Positions 32,101-43,954 of a DNA stretch of 64,000 nt are shown here, piece after piece. Position 1 is the first letter of the stretch, and every line of letters begins with the position of its first letter. The notes under the pieces are model-generated. The model made no database searches, had not been told where the DNA came from, and saw only the letters and a list, made by a program, of their open reading frames with translations. Source of the DNA: Ornithodoros turicata. Lineage: Eukaryota > Arthropoda > Arachnida > Ixodida > Argasidae. The DNA lies in assembly GCF_037126465.1 (NCBI RefSeq), contig NW_026999318.1, positions 2,204,447 through 2,268,446 on the forward strand, read 5' to 3'. Both the position numbers and the translations under genes were made by a program.

Positions 32101-34210
32101 AAAGCCATCTGATTGGCCGCCATTAGCTCCGCCCACTTCACACGTTGATTGGCCCATGCTAAGCCTACTGATCTTTGATTGGTTGACCGTAGCTCCTTCA
32201 TGCTAATTAATTGGCTCCGCCCCCACTTCACACGCTGATTGGCTCATGCTAAGCCTTGACTGAGCATTGATTGGTTTACCGTAGCTCCACCCCTTCATGC
32301 TAATTACTTGGCTCCGCGCGCGCGCCCCCGTTGATTGGCCACCGCTACTGATCGCGCGTTGATTGGTTCACCATAGCTCCGCCCCCCCAGCCTGTTTATG
32401 TTAATTACTTGACTCCGCCCCGCCCCCCGGCTTCACGCTGATTGGCCGGCGCGACCGCTGATTGGTCCAGGCGCGGCGGCAGCGACCCCGCTGCGGCTTT
32501 ATCTCAGATGTCCAAACTTACCCATCTGATTGGTCAATTCTAAGCCGGTCCGCGCACTCTCCCAGCCCCCTCTGATTGGCCGCCGCCACTGCCTCCACCG
32601 GCACACACCAGACGGCCCGTTGCGGCCCTATCTCAGATGTTCAAACTTACCGATTGGCCCGCCACCAGACGGTGCGCGGCGGCGGCGGCGGCTTCAGATG
32701 GTTCTAACCCAATGTCTCTATCTCATACATCCAAACTTACCTCGTGCCACCAGACGGCAGCGGCCCCGCTGCGGCTTTATCTCAGATGTTCAAACTTACC
32801 CGTGCCCCGGGCTAGCGGGTGGCATAGCCTTCACCGGCGCCCGCCAGATGGCAGCGACTCCACTACGGCTTTATCTAAGATGTTCAAACTTACCTTGTGG
32901 TGTGCACCCACTTCATGCTGATTGGTCTGATTCAGACGTCTAAGCCTACTGATCACCCTTCCAATGTAAGCCTGCCGATTGGCCCGTTCTAAGCCCACTG
33001 ACACCGGACTTTACTGGCTCCGCCCACTTCACGCTGATTGGCCCATTCTAAGCCTACCGATGGCTGGCCCTGATTGGTCCATGCTAAGCCTACTGAACGG
33101 TGATTGGCTTACCTGTCGCTCCTAAGCAGCTTCAGATAAGACACACACGACAATTGTTGATTTCAACCTTTATTTGGTACAACAGCCTCTTGGTTCAGCT
33201 GTGGGTATAGGTTCAGCTGCATCAGAGAGACCATTGGTCTACGTGAACATCTCTCACGCTCACTCAGCTCCCTCGGTAGATTCCAACTGTTATTGGTTCA
33301 TCTGACTGCACGTGGCCGCTCACCCAGCTCCTTATTGGTTCTAGTCGGTCACCGCTCCTTCATAGGCTCCAACTCCGATTGGTCCATCTAACAGCAAGTG
33401 GTCACTGCTATTGATCCATTGAACCGCAAGCCACTCATTGGTCACTCACACTCATCTCTAGACGAGATAAATTTAACTGTGGAACTTTTACAATAAGATA
33501 ACTGCTGGTAGGCTCCAACGGCTATTGGCCCGTGCCTCCACCCATTGGTTCACAACGCGCATGCTCTGACGGCGCCGAAGAAGGTTCCCTACGCATTTAA
33601 TAGAAATTATGCTATTGGTCCAGCTGCGTCATAGGGCACGGCTGTGGCTGGCCCTGATGCTACTTACTTCGTGGCGCAACTCTTTAATGGCTCCACCCAC
33701 TTCGCATTGATTGGTCCATTTTAAGCCTACTGACTTCTAAGCCAGTCCACGCTAAGCCTACTGATCACTCTACCAGCGCCCTGATTGGCCGCTACCAATT
33801 GGCCCTCGTTCTAAGTCCACTGACACCAGATGGCGCAACTCTTCACCAGCTCTGCCTACTTCATGCTGATTGGTCCATTCTAAGCCGAACCACGCTAAGC
33901 CTACTGATTGTCCCTTCACACCAAAGCCTACCAGTGTCTGGCCCTGATTGGTCCACGTTAAGCCTACTGAACAGTGATTGGCTAGCCTGTCGCTCCTAAA
34001 CCACAATGCAGCAGCTTCAGCCAAGACACACGACAATTGTTGATTTCAACCTTTATTTGGTACAACAGCCTGTGGGTAGGTTCAGCTGCATCAGAGAGAT
34101 CCCGGTCATCCCTTGCGCTCATTGGTCACTCAGCTCCCTCGATAGACACCATATGGCTCATCTAACTGCAAGTGCTCATTGGCCCATCTGACTACAAGCC
34201 TCTCATTGGT
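32101..34210. repeat. GATTGG (CCAATC) array, left arm
   Basis: The hexamer GATTGG occurs 11 times in 32101-32580 alone and continues to ~34200, mostly within blocks such as CTGATTGGCC, ATTGGTCCA, TAAGCCTACTGA and GCTCCGCCCAC. These are irregular ~30-90-bp units. CCAAT is the core site of NF-Y in animals, so a regulatory role is possible. A ~45-bp segment with CAATTGTTGATTTCAACC occurs twice (33148 and 34028). No coding sequence is recognised. Confidence 0.8.
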
Positions 34211-34419
34211 CACTTATGTCTAGGGCTCCCTAACAGGCTCCAACTGCCCATGCCTCCATCCGCGGCTGCTCACTGGTTCACAATGGAACTTTTTCACATG
34301 CTCTACCCTACACAGACAAGAGATGGCGCCGCTTGTCTTTGCAAAGATGGACAGCTGCCATTGCATTGGTGACTCATTTCTATCCAACTGGTTCTAGAGA
34401 GCCAGCGTGCTGAACAGCT

Positions 34420-36742
34420 TACATGCCGCCGCCTGTTCACACAGCCACAGTTGGAAATGGGGAAAAAATTTTTTTTCAGGGTACACATCTCAAAACACAC
34501 TCTACACGAGTAAAGTTGGCTTCCCCCGGTTGCACGCGGGCGTTAGGTCAAGCCCACCCCATGAGAACACGCTTAGGATCGTTTAGGATGTGTGTGTGTG
34601 CTTTGCAGTTCAACCTAAAAATTGTTTCAATCAAGCAGAATGGCAAATGATGCAATGGAGCGCGTTCATTCTTGAGAACGAATTGTGTGACAGAACATAA
34701 ACAAAACAAAACATTTCAATGTGCAAAAAACTCATCGTGATGCTAATCAGGGAAGCCAGCACGCGTTCGAAATAAGCAAGAAGAAGCACATGATCGAGAA
34801 AACAACGATAGTTGGTGCTGTGCAGAGAAGCTGGTTTGAGGGAAAAACAGCTTCTATGATCAATAAACCCTTGGGCCTGTTTTTATTTTAGACAGCGCGC
34901 ATTCAACACGCGAAATTAAATAAATCGAGCAGAATGACAATAGCATAGTGGCGCTATGTGGTGAAGCTCAAGACGCACTGACACTCCAACGCTTATTAAA
35001 CAATGCTATGCACGCACGTACTGAAGCTAAAAAAGAAAAAGGCAGGCTCAACCCAAGCTGAGTATGAAGAAACACACTGCTCCCCTCAGAATACCCTGTT
35101 CAAACATAGCCAGTGTACACGACACAGCTCGCAGTCCTGGAAGCACTCTTAGAAATATAAGTCCAAGGCACAACGTCGCACTATGAACGAGTTCATCTCG
35201 GAAAAAATGCGCGCTCACCTTCGCAGACGGGTCACGAGCACCATACCGCAATATCTGAAACATGCGGCGCGTGGACAGCTCACGTGACTTTAGCCAGCCC
35301 GTGCAGTTTTAGACTTCAACATAAGAAATTAACTAAATCAAGCACAGTGATGCTATGTCGTGACTGACGCTTATTAAACAATGCTATGCAGTGAAGCTTC
35401 GCACGTACTCAATGTTAAAAACGGACACTCAACCCAAAACTGAGTATGAAGAAACACAATTTCAGATTGCTCTCTCCCCGAACATCCCGTGCACCTCCGC
35501 GTTCCTTCTCTATACTGGAAGCAGCAATATTAAGATCGTCGCACTATGAACAAGTCCGGCTCATCAAAAAAAGAAAGGGCTTACCTCATCACACCGGTAT
35601 TACGCACGTAGACTCTTGTCGCATGGCGCGGTACAGCAGGGTAGGGAAACACGGCCGCGTGGACAGCTCACACGATTTCAGCCTGCCCGCGCACACCTCA
35701 CAACATGCGCCGACACACCCAACATGTCGACCACTTACCGTGCCAGCCGCACGGAAAACTTGATAGCCGAAACACAGGCGCGTAAACACCCCTCTGGTTG
35801 GGACCATCTCTTTTATATCAGTGCTCGCTCGTTTCCGCAAGGTTGCAAGCCCGAGAAATTGGGTCACCTTGAAGATGAGCCATCTGTTTTATATCAAAAC
35901 GCACTTCATGGCCAAACTCTGCGGCGGACCCTAGCGGAAAAAAATGTTGCGTCAAGGTGATGTAACGAGAAACTGGGTCACCTCGTAAATCATGTTTTCC
36001 GAGGCCGCACGTATTAAAACCAGTGATCACACCACGCTATGAGAAGGAAAAAAAATATCCCTATGAGTCCACCTGCTCATTGCCGAAACAAGCACCGAGA
36101 ACAAAGGGTTCGCTTATGCAGTTTCCAAATGTCCCTCGCAGCTAACGGGCGCGCATCACGGGCACGATTGTGTAAACAAAATCGCACCACCCTCCAAGGG
36201 CGCATTTGAGTTCCGTCCGTCGGTCGACTCTGGGTTAAGCGCACAACGAGGAAGATGAGGAAAGTTTTCAGTTCATTCGGCAGTATTTCCTGTTTTTAGG
36301 AGGGAAAATTCTGTGTTGTGTGATGGAGACGCTATATAGATAGGTGATAAAGAGAAGGATTATATAGCACGTACTCATCGACTAAGCGAGTATAGTTTGT
36401 GGAGAGCGCCACGCTATTTTAAAGTAATTTTATATCATATCCCAAACGTTCTGCGCGATCAAACGGAAAGAAGAAAACCGTTTCACGCATCACGGTGCGT
36501 GCGTGTGCTCAAAACAAGTTCTGGCTATTAGTAAAAGAAGTAGTTTTGGGTTCCCAGGCGGGTGTTTCCTGCGCATCAGGCAACAACGTAAACTGTTCTG
36601 CGCGATCAAACAAGTCCCGCTCCAACGCGCGTACCATATCATAACTTGTTTCAGCGTGCTCAAACAAGTTCTGGCTTTTGTGGTCGTATGATGGTGCAGA
36701 TTTGTAAGAAACACTGAAGAGAGTCAAGGATGATCCTCCGAC
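34420..36742. other. left arm interior between array and small genes
   Basis: No recognised domain. A ~350-bp block with ACGCTTATTAAACAATGCTATG and GCTCAACCCAA(G)CTGAGTATGAAGAA occurs twice (about 34980-35070 and 35365-35455), an internal direct repeat. The mirrored region is 39325-41650. Confidence 0.5.
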
Positions 36743-37147
36743 ATGAGAAAAGTGATGAGCAGCGACTTGACAACCGCGAAACTGCGAAGCCTCAGTGTGT
36801 CGTGTGAGATGGATCAGTTCGTATGCAAACGCATGCTGGCAGATTTACAATGCCTACACAACTTTTTAAATGGACACGGAGAAGAGAGTGATTTTAGTGA
36901 CATTTTGAGAGCTATTCCCGTGCGGAGTACTCATAAAATGAGACAGTTTGTGAGATACAAGTTGGAACTGCTGGAGCGATATAGAAACGGAGAACCCATC
37001 GACGAGACAATCATAAATGCCGGGTTTTCCATCCCCGTGGTGCGCGACTACTGGAAAAAGAACCACACGAGCTTGGACATTACCGTCATCGAGGGAAATG
37101 AACGTGTTGTCTCCACGTTAGAAGACATCCTCGCTAAAGTGTTGTGA
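36743..37147 (+). CDS. unrecognised 134-aa protein, left arm copy
   Basis: An open frame from ATG at 36743 to TGA at 37145. It begins MRKVMSSDLTTAKLRSLSVS and is mainly helical-looking and charged, with two cysteines spaced in the first 35 residues and FVRYKLELLERYRNGEPIDE in the middle. No signal peptide or membrane segment. The identical protein is encoded in the right arm (39324-38920). I do not recognise the family. The same frame continues open past the TGA (next entry). TATA-like ATATATAG-type sequence occurs ~400 bp upstream (about 36334 and 36361). Confidence 0.6.
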   Translation: MRKVMSSDLTTAKLRSLSVSCEMDQFVCKRMLADLQCLHNFLNGHGEESDFSDILRAIPVRSTHKMRQFVRYKLELLERYRNGEPIDETIINAGFSIPVVRDYWKKNHTSLDITVIEGNERVVSTLEDILAKVL

Positions 37148-37453
37148 ATACAGTGTTTAGCAGTACCGCGGGATCTCTATGAAGCTTTCATCGGGAAACG
37201 ATTCACCACCATCGACAGGCTAGATGATGCCATGGACGAGATCCTACGAGTATACCACGAAATTGAGCTAGAAAAAGGAGATGCGAACCTATTCATGATA
37301 TCACGCGAAGTCCTAAAGAGATACGGCTACAGAGACATCGCGGGCATAGATATTCTTCAAGCTCTTCATCTGCTGCACGTCTTAGTTTACCTCTGGAATG
37401 AATGCTGTCGTATCATGTACGAACCGGATGGCTGTCCCCTAAAGATCGAGTGA
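37148..37453 (+). CDS. unrecognised continuation frame (~101 codons), left arm copy
   Basis: In frame with and directly after the TGA that ends the 134-aa frame. It reads IQCLAVPRDLYEAFIGKRFT, then MDEILRVYHEIELEKGD (Met at 37232) and ILQALHLLHVLVYLWNECCR, and stops at 37451. It could be a second protein starting at 37232 (73 aa), or the C-terminal half of a ~235-codon protein whose frame is closed by a stop or read through. An AATAAA signal lies at ~37507. No family recognised. Confidence 0.5.
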   Translation: MQCLAVPRDLYEAFIGKRFTTIDRLDDAMDEILRVYHEIELEKGDANLFMISREVLKRYGYRDIAGIDILQALHLLHVLVYLWNECCRIMYEPDGCPLKIE

Positions 37454-37500
37454 AACAGAAGAAGAAAAGGCGTCTTTGACGAGCAACCGATTGGAGTGCG

Positions 37501-37530
37501 GAACAAAATAAATAAATATTTTGTCAACAC
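37501..37530 (+). terminator. candidate polyadenylation signal, left arm
   Basis: ACAAAATAAATAAATATT lies about 55 bases after the stop of the left-arm frames. The mirrored signal is at about 38550-38570 on the minus strand. Both point to the centre of the palindrome. Confidence 0.5.
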
Positions 37531-37986
37531 AGTTGTCCGTTTGTATGACTGGATAGGAAAAGCACGATATTTCTTGCATTTTTCTAAAGATATAGATTAA
37601 AAAGTTGTGCATATACTCACACATACTATACAAGATATATGATTGTGGATTAATTGCTACAATTTATCGATCCACATTCAGGAGAAGTGGTGACTACCAC
37701 GCATCAGTAAGAGTTTAATCACAATTTGAACAAGTGTTGCGATTTATGATCAGTGTTGTAGAATGTGTAATTTCACAATACGCAAGCTTTAATTCGCTCA
37801 CTTTGACGAGCACTCTTTCACGATGACAGAGAATTTAATCCAATGGATTGATATTTTCTAAATACACTATAACATAATGCGAATTCTTTATGTCGTGGAT
37901 ATTAAAAGTTACGAATATTTTCCGAATGAAATTTACTTAAAACTCGAAGAAAGGGTCACCCGCTTCGACGAAGACGTTTCGGCAAC

Positions 37987-38080
37987 ACGCCGGGCCGCGT
38001 TTCCCCAATGCCGTACCCGAAACCGAACGCGATTCTGCGCCCGACGCGTTAACGCGGTACCGCACGCGTGCGTGTTGCTT
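37987..38080. other. central loop of the palindrome
   Basis: GAAGACGTTTCGGCAA ends the left arm and TTGCCGAAACGTCTTC begins the right arm. The ~94-bp spacer is CG-rich (GGGCCGCG, CGACGCGTTAACGCG) unlike the AT-rich arms around it. Part of it can pair further (CAACACGC with GCGTGTTG). Confidence 0.8.
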
Positions 38081-38613
38081 TTTGCCGAAACGTCTTCGTC
38101 GAAGCGGGTGACCCTTTCTTCGAGTTTTAAGTAAATTTCATTCGGAAAATATTCGTAACTTTTAATATCCACGACATAAAGAATTCGCATTATGTTATAG
38201 TGTATTTAGAAAATATCAATCCATTGGATTAAATTCTCTGTCATCGTGAAAGAGTGCTCGTCAAAGTGAGCGAATTAAAGCTTGCGTATTGTGAAATTAC
38301 ACATTCTACAACACTGATCATAAATCGCAACACTTGTTCAAATTGTGATTAAACTCTTACTGATGCGTGGTAGTCACCACTTCTCCTGAATGTGGATCGA
38401 TAAATTGTAGCAATTAATCCACAATCATATATCTTGTATAGTATGTGTGAGTATATGCACAACTTTTTAATCTATATCTTTAGAAAAATGCAAGAAATAT
38501 CGTGCTTTTCCTATCCAGTCATAGAAACGGACAACTGTGTTGACAAAATATTTATTTATTTTGTTCCGCACTCCAATCGGTTGCTGGTCAAAGACGCCTT
38601 TTCTTCTTCTGTT

Positions 38614-38919
38614 TCACTCGATCTTTAGGGGACAGCCATCCGGTTCGTACATGATACGACAGCATTCATTCCAGAGGTAAACTAAGACGTGCAGCAGATG
38701 AAGAGCTTGAAGAATATCTATGCCCGCGATGTCTCTGTAGCCGTATCTCTTTAGGACTTCGCGTGATATCATGAATAGGTTCGCATCTCCTTTTTCTAGC
38801 TCAATTTCGTGGTATACTCGTAGGATCTCGTCCATGGCATAGTCTACCCTGTCGATGGTGGTGAATCGTTTCCCGATGAAAGCTTCATAGAGATCCCGCG
38901 GTACTGCTAAACACTGTAT
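38614..38919 (-). CDS. unrecognised continuation frame, right arm copy
   Basis: Mirror image of 37148-37453. The 73 residues from Met (38835) are identical to the left copy, while two residues just upstream differ (RLDDAMDE on the left, RVDYAMDE on the right). The same TGA separates it from the 134-aa frame. Confidence 0.5.
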   Translation of the reverse strand: MQCLAVPRDLYEAFIGKRFTTIDRVDYAMDEILRVYHEIELEKGDANLFMISREVLKRYGYRDIAGIDILQALHLLHVLVYLWNECCRIMYEPDGCPLKIE

Positions 38920-39324
38920 TCACAACACTTTAGCGAGGATGTCTTCTAACGTGGAGACAACACGTTCATTTCCCTCGATGACGGTAATGTCCAAGCTCGT
39001 GTGGTTCTTTTTCCAGTAGTCGCGCACCACGGGGATGGAAAACCCGGCATTTATGATTGTCTCGTCGATGGGTTCTCCGTTTCTATATCGCTCCAGCAGT
39101 TCCAACTTGTATCTCACAAACTGTCTCATTTTATGAGTACTCCGCACGGGAATAGCTCTCAAAATGTCACTAAAATCACTCTCTTCTCCGTGTCCATTTA
39201 AAAAGTTGTGTAGGCATTGTAAATCTGCCAGCATGCGTTTGCATACGAACTGATCCATCTCACACGACACACTGAGGCTTCGCAGTTTCGCGGTTGTCAA
39301 GTCGCTGCTCATCACTTTTCTCAT
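38920..39324 (-). CDS. unrecognised 134-aa protein, right arm copy
   Basis: Mirror image of the frame at 36743-37147, with an identical predicted protein. Its transcription would run towards the centre, converging with the left copy. Confidence 0.6.
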   Translation of the reverse strand: MRKVMSSDLTTAKLRSLSVSCEMDQFVCKRMLADLQCLHNFLNGHGEESDFSDILRAIPVRSTHKMRQFVRYKLELLERYRNGEPIDETIINAGFSIPVVRDYWKKNHTSLDITVIEGNERVVSTLEDILAKVL

Positions 39325-41859
39325 GTCGGAGGATCATCCTTGACTCTCTTCAGTGTTTCTTACAAATCTGCACCATCATACGACCACAAAAGCCAGAACT
39401 TGTTTGAGCACGCTGAAACAAGTTATGATATGGTACGCGCGTTGGAGCGGGACTTGTTTGATCGCGCAGAACAGTTTACGTTGTTGCCTGATGCGCAGGA
39501 AACACCCGCCTGGGAACCCAAAACTACTTCTTTTACTAATAGCCAGAACTTGTTTTGAGCACACGCACGCACCGTGATGCGTGAAACGGTTTTCTTCTTT
39601 CCGTTTGATCGCGCAGAACGTTTGGGATATGATATAAAATTACTTTAAAATAGCGTGGCGCTCTCCACAAACTATACTCGCTTAGTCGATGAGTACGTGC
39701 TATATAATCCTTCTCTTTATCACCTATCTATATAGCGTCTCCATCACACAACACAGAATTTTCCCTCCTAAAAACAGGAAATACTGCCGAATGAACTGAA
39801 AACTTTCCTCATCTTCCTCGTTGTGCGCTTAACCCAGAGTCGACCGACGGACGGAACTCAAATGCGCCCTTGGAGGGTGGTGCGATTTTGTTTACACAAT
39901 CGTGCCCGTGATGCGCGCCCGTTAGCTGCGAGGGACATTTGGAAACTGCATAAGCGAACCCTTTGTTCTCGGTGCTTGTTTCGGCAATGAGCAGGTGGAC
40001 TCATAGGGATATTTTTTTTCCTTCTCATAGCGTGGTGTGATCACTGGTTTTAATACGTGCGGCCTCGGAAAACATGATTTACGAGGTGACCCAGTTTCTC
40101 GTTACATCACCTTGACGCAACATTTTTTTCCGCTAGGGTCCGCCGCAGAGTTTGGCCATGAAGTGCGTTTTGATATAAAACAGATGGCTCATCTTCAAGG
40201 TGACCCAATTTCTCGGGCTTGCAACCTTGCGGAAACGAGCGAGCACTGATATAAAAGAGATGGTCCCAACCAGAGGGGTGTTTACGCGCCTGTGTTTCGG
40301 CTATCAAGTTTTCCGTGCGGCTGGCACGGTAAGTGGTCGACATGTTGGGTGTGTCGGCGCATGTTGTGAGGTGTGCGCGGGCAGGCTGAAATCGTGTGAG
40401 CTGTCCACGCGGCCGTGTTTCCCTACCCTGCTGTACCGCGCCATGCGACAAGAGTCTACGTGCGTAATACCGGTGTGATGAGGTAAGCCCTTTCTTTTTT
40501 TGATGAGCCGGACTTGTTCATAGTGCGACGATCTTAATATTGCTGCTTCCAGTATAGAGAAGGAACGCGGAGGTGCACGGGATGTTCGGGGAGAGAGCAA
40601 TCTGAAATTGTGTTTCTTCATACTCAGTTTTGGGTTGAGTGTCCGTTTTTAACATTGAGTACGTGCGAAGCTTCACTGCATAGCATTGTTTAATAAGCGT
40701 CAGTCACGACATAGCATCACTGTGCTTGATTTAGTTAATTTCTTATGTTGAAGTCTAAAACTGCACGGGCTGGCTAAAGTCACGTGAGCTGTCCACGCGC
40801 CGCATGTTTCAGATATTGCGGTATGGTGCTCGTGACCCTTCTGCGAAGGTGAGCGCGCATTTTTTCCGAGATGAACTCGTTCATAGTGCGACGTTGTGCC
40901 TTGGACTTATATTTCTAAGAGTGCTTCCAGGACTGCGAGCTGTGTCGTGTACACTGGCTATGTTTGAACAGGGTATTCTGAGGGGAGCAGTGTGTTTCTT
41001 CATACTCAGCTTGGGTTGAGCCTGCCTTTTTCTTTTTTAGCTTCAGTACGTGCGTGCATAGCATTGTTTAATAAGCGTTGGAGTGTCAGTGCGTCTTGAG
41101 CTTCACCACATAGCGCCACTATGCTATTGTCATTCTGCTCGATTTATTTAATTTCGCGTGTTGAATGCGCGCTGTCTAATATAAAAACAGGCCCAAGAGT
41201 TTATTGATCATAGAAGCTGTTTTTCCCTCAAACCAGCTTCTCTGCACAGCACCAACTATCGTTGTTTTCTCGATCATGTGCTTCTTCTTGCTTATTTCGA
41301 ACGCGTGCTGGCTTCCCTGATTAGCATCACGATGAGTTTTTTGCACATTGAAATGTTTTGTTTTGTTTATGTTCTGTCACAAAATTCGTTCTCAAGTATG
41401 AACGCGCTCCATTGCATCATTTGCCATTCTGCTTGATTGAAACAATTTTTAGGTTGAACTGCAAAGCACACACACACATCCTAAACGATCCTAAGCTTGT
41501 TCTCATGGGGTGGGCTTGACCTAACGCCCGCGTGCAACCGGGGGAAGCCAACTTTACTCGTGTAGAGTGTGTTTTGAGATGTGTACCCTGAAAAATTTTT
41601 TTTTCCCCATTTCCAACTGTGGCTGTGTGAACAGGCGGCGGCATGTAAGCTGTTCAGCACGCTGGCTCTCTAGAACCAGTTGGATAGAAATGAGTCACCA
41701 ATGCAATGGCAGCTGTCCATCTTTGCAAAGGCAAGCGGCGCCATCTCTTGTCTGTGTAGGGTAGAGCATGTGAAAAAGTTCCATTGTGAACCAGTGAGCA
41801 GCCGCGGATGGAGGCATGGGCAGTTGGGGGCCTGTTAGGGAGCCCTAGACATAAGTGAC
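39325..41859. other. right arm interior, mirror of left
   Basis: Inverted copy of the left arm interior. Scattered single-base differences and homopolymer length changes are seen (for example around 41594 against 34467). No recognised domain. Confidence 0.5.
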
Positions 41860-43800
41860 CAATGAGAGGCTTGTAGTCAGATGGGCCAATGAGCACTTGC
41901 AGTTAGATGAGCCATATGGTGTCTATCGAGGGAGCTGAGTGACCAATGAGCGCAAGGGATGACCGGGATCTCTCTGATGCAGCTGAACCTACCCACAGGC
42001 TGTTGTACCAAATAAAGGTTGAAATCAACAATTGTCGTGTGTCTTGTCTGAAGCTGCTGCATTGTGGTTTAGGAGCGACAGGCTAGCCAATCACTGTTCA
42101 GTAGGCTTAACGTGGACCAATCAGGGCCAGACACCGGTAGGCTTTGGTGTGAAGGGACAATCAGTAGGCTTAGCGTGGTTCGGCTTAGAAGTCAGTAGGC
42201 TTAGAATGGACCAATCAGCATGAAGTAGGCAGAGCTGGTGAAGAGTTGCGCCATCTGGTGTCAGTGGACTTAGAACGAGGGCCAATTGGTAGCGGCCAAT
42301 CAGAGCGCTGGTAGAGTGATCAGTAGGCTTAGCGTGGACTGGCTTAGAAGTCAGTAGGCTTAAAATGGTCCAATCAATGCGAAGTGGGTGGAGCCATTAA
42401 AGAGTTGCGCCACGAAGTAAGTAGCATCAGGGCCAGCCACAGCCGTGCCCTATGACGCAGCTGGACCAATAGCATAATTTCTATTAAATGTGTAGGGAAC
42501 CTTCTTCGGCGCCGTCAGAGCATGCGCGTTGTGAACCAATGGGTGGAGGCACGGGCCAATAGCCGTTGGAGCCTACCAGCCCCCGCTAAAGTTATCTTAT
42601 GGTAAAAGTTCCACAGTTAAATTTATCTCGTCTAGAGATGAGTGTGAGTGACCAATGAGTGGCTTGCGGTTCAATGGATCAATAGCAGTGACCACTTGCT
42701 GTTAGATGGACCAATCGGAGTTGGAGCCTATGAGGGAGCGGTGACCGACTAGAACCAATAAGGAGCTGGGTGAGCGGCCACGTGCAGTCAGATGAACCAA
42801 TAACAGTTGGAATCTACCGAGGGAGCTGAGTGAGCGTGAGAGATGTTCACGTAGACCAATGGTCTCTCTGATGCAGCTGAACCTATACCCACAGCTGAAC
42901 CAAGAGGCTGTTGTACCAAATAAAGGTTGAAATCAACAATTGTCGTGTGTGTCTTATCTGAAGCTGCTTAGGAGCGACAGGTAAGCCAATCACCGTTCAG
43001 TAGGCTTAGCATGGACCAATCAGGGCCAGCCATCGGTAGGCTTAGAATGGGCCAATCAGCGTGAAGTGGGCGGAGCCAGTAAAGTCCGGTGTCAGTGGGC
43101 TTAGAACGGGCCAATCGGCAGGCTTACATTGGAAGGGTGATCAGTAGGCTTAGACGTCTGGTGGCACGAGGTAAGTTTGGATGTATGAGATAGAGACATT
43201 GGGTTAGAACCATCTGAAGCCGCCGCCGCCGCCGCGCACCATCTGGTGGCGGGCCAATCGGTAAGTTTGAACATCTGAGATAGGGCCGCAACGGGCCGTC
43301 TGGTGGGTGCCGGTGAAGGCAGTGACGGCGGCCAATCAGAGGGGGCTGGGAGAGTGCGCGGACCGGCTTAGAATGGACCAATCAGACGGGTAAGTTTGGA
43401 CATCTGAGATAAAGCCGCAGCGGGGTCGCTGCCGCCGCGCCTGGACCAATCAGCGGTCGCGCCGGCCAATCAGCGTGAAGCCGGGGGGCATGGGTGGAGT
43501 CAAGTAATTAACATAAACAGGCTGGGGGGGCGGAGCTATGGTGAACCAATCAACGCGCGATCAGTAGCGGTGGGGGGCGCGGGGCACGGAGCCAAGTAAT
43601 TAGCATGAAGGGGTGGAGCTACGGTAAACCAATCAATGCTCAGTCAAGGCTTAGCATGAGCCAATCAGCGTGTGAAGTGGGGGCGGAGCCAATTAATTAG
43701 CATGAAGGAGCTACGGTCAACCAATCAAAGATCAGTAGGCTTAGCATGGGCCAATCAACGTGTGAAGTGGGCGGAGCTAATGGCGGCCAATCAGATGGCT
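41860..43800. repeat. CCAATC (GATTGG) array, right arm
   Basis: Mirror copy of the left array (GGCCAATCAG, TGGACCAAT, TCAGTAGGCTTA), with the CAATTGTTGATTTCAACC segment twice in inverted form (~42027 and ~42940). It lacks a 182-bp segment present in the left arm at 32757-32938. Confidence 0.8.
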
Positions 43801-43890
43801 TTGGATTTGGCTTGTGTTGGCTTAGAACTGGATTGTGTTGGCTTAGAATCGGCCATCTTGGATTAGAAAAAAGATGCCGTTATAGCGCTC

Positions 43891-43954
43891 GGTTCTTGTG
43901 CCGCTCGGTTGTTATGCCGCTCGGTTCTTATGCCGCTCGGTTCTTATGCCGCTC
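43891..43954. repeat. terminal 16-bp tandem repeat, right (4 units)
   Basis: Four units of GGTTCTTATGCCGCTC (the complement of the left unit), two of them with one change. Confidence 0.9.

Noticed and set aside
35616..35960. 114-codon open frame in the left arm (mirrored at 40107-40451)
   Set aside because: A competing frame on the other strand is equally open, there is no recognisable domain, and mirror copies give no independent support.
37877..38190. Mirrored 85-codon frames crossing the palindrome centre
   Set aside because: They run through the inverted repeat and loop, so each is the reverse image of the other; likely chance.
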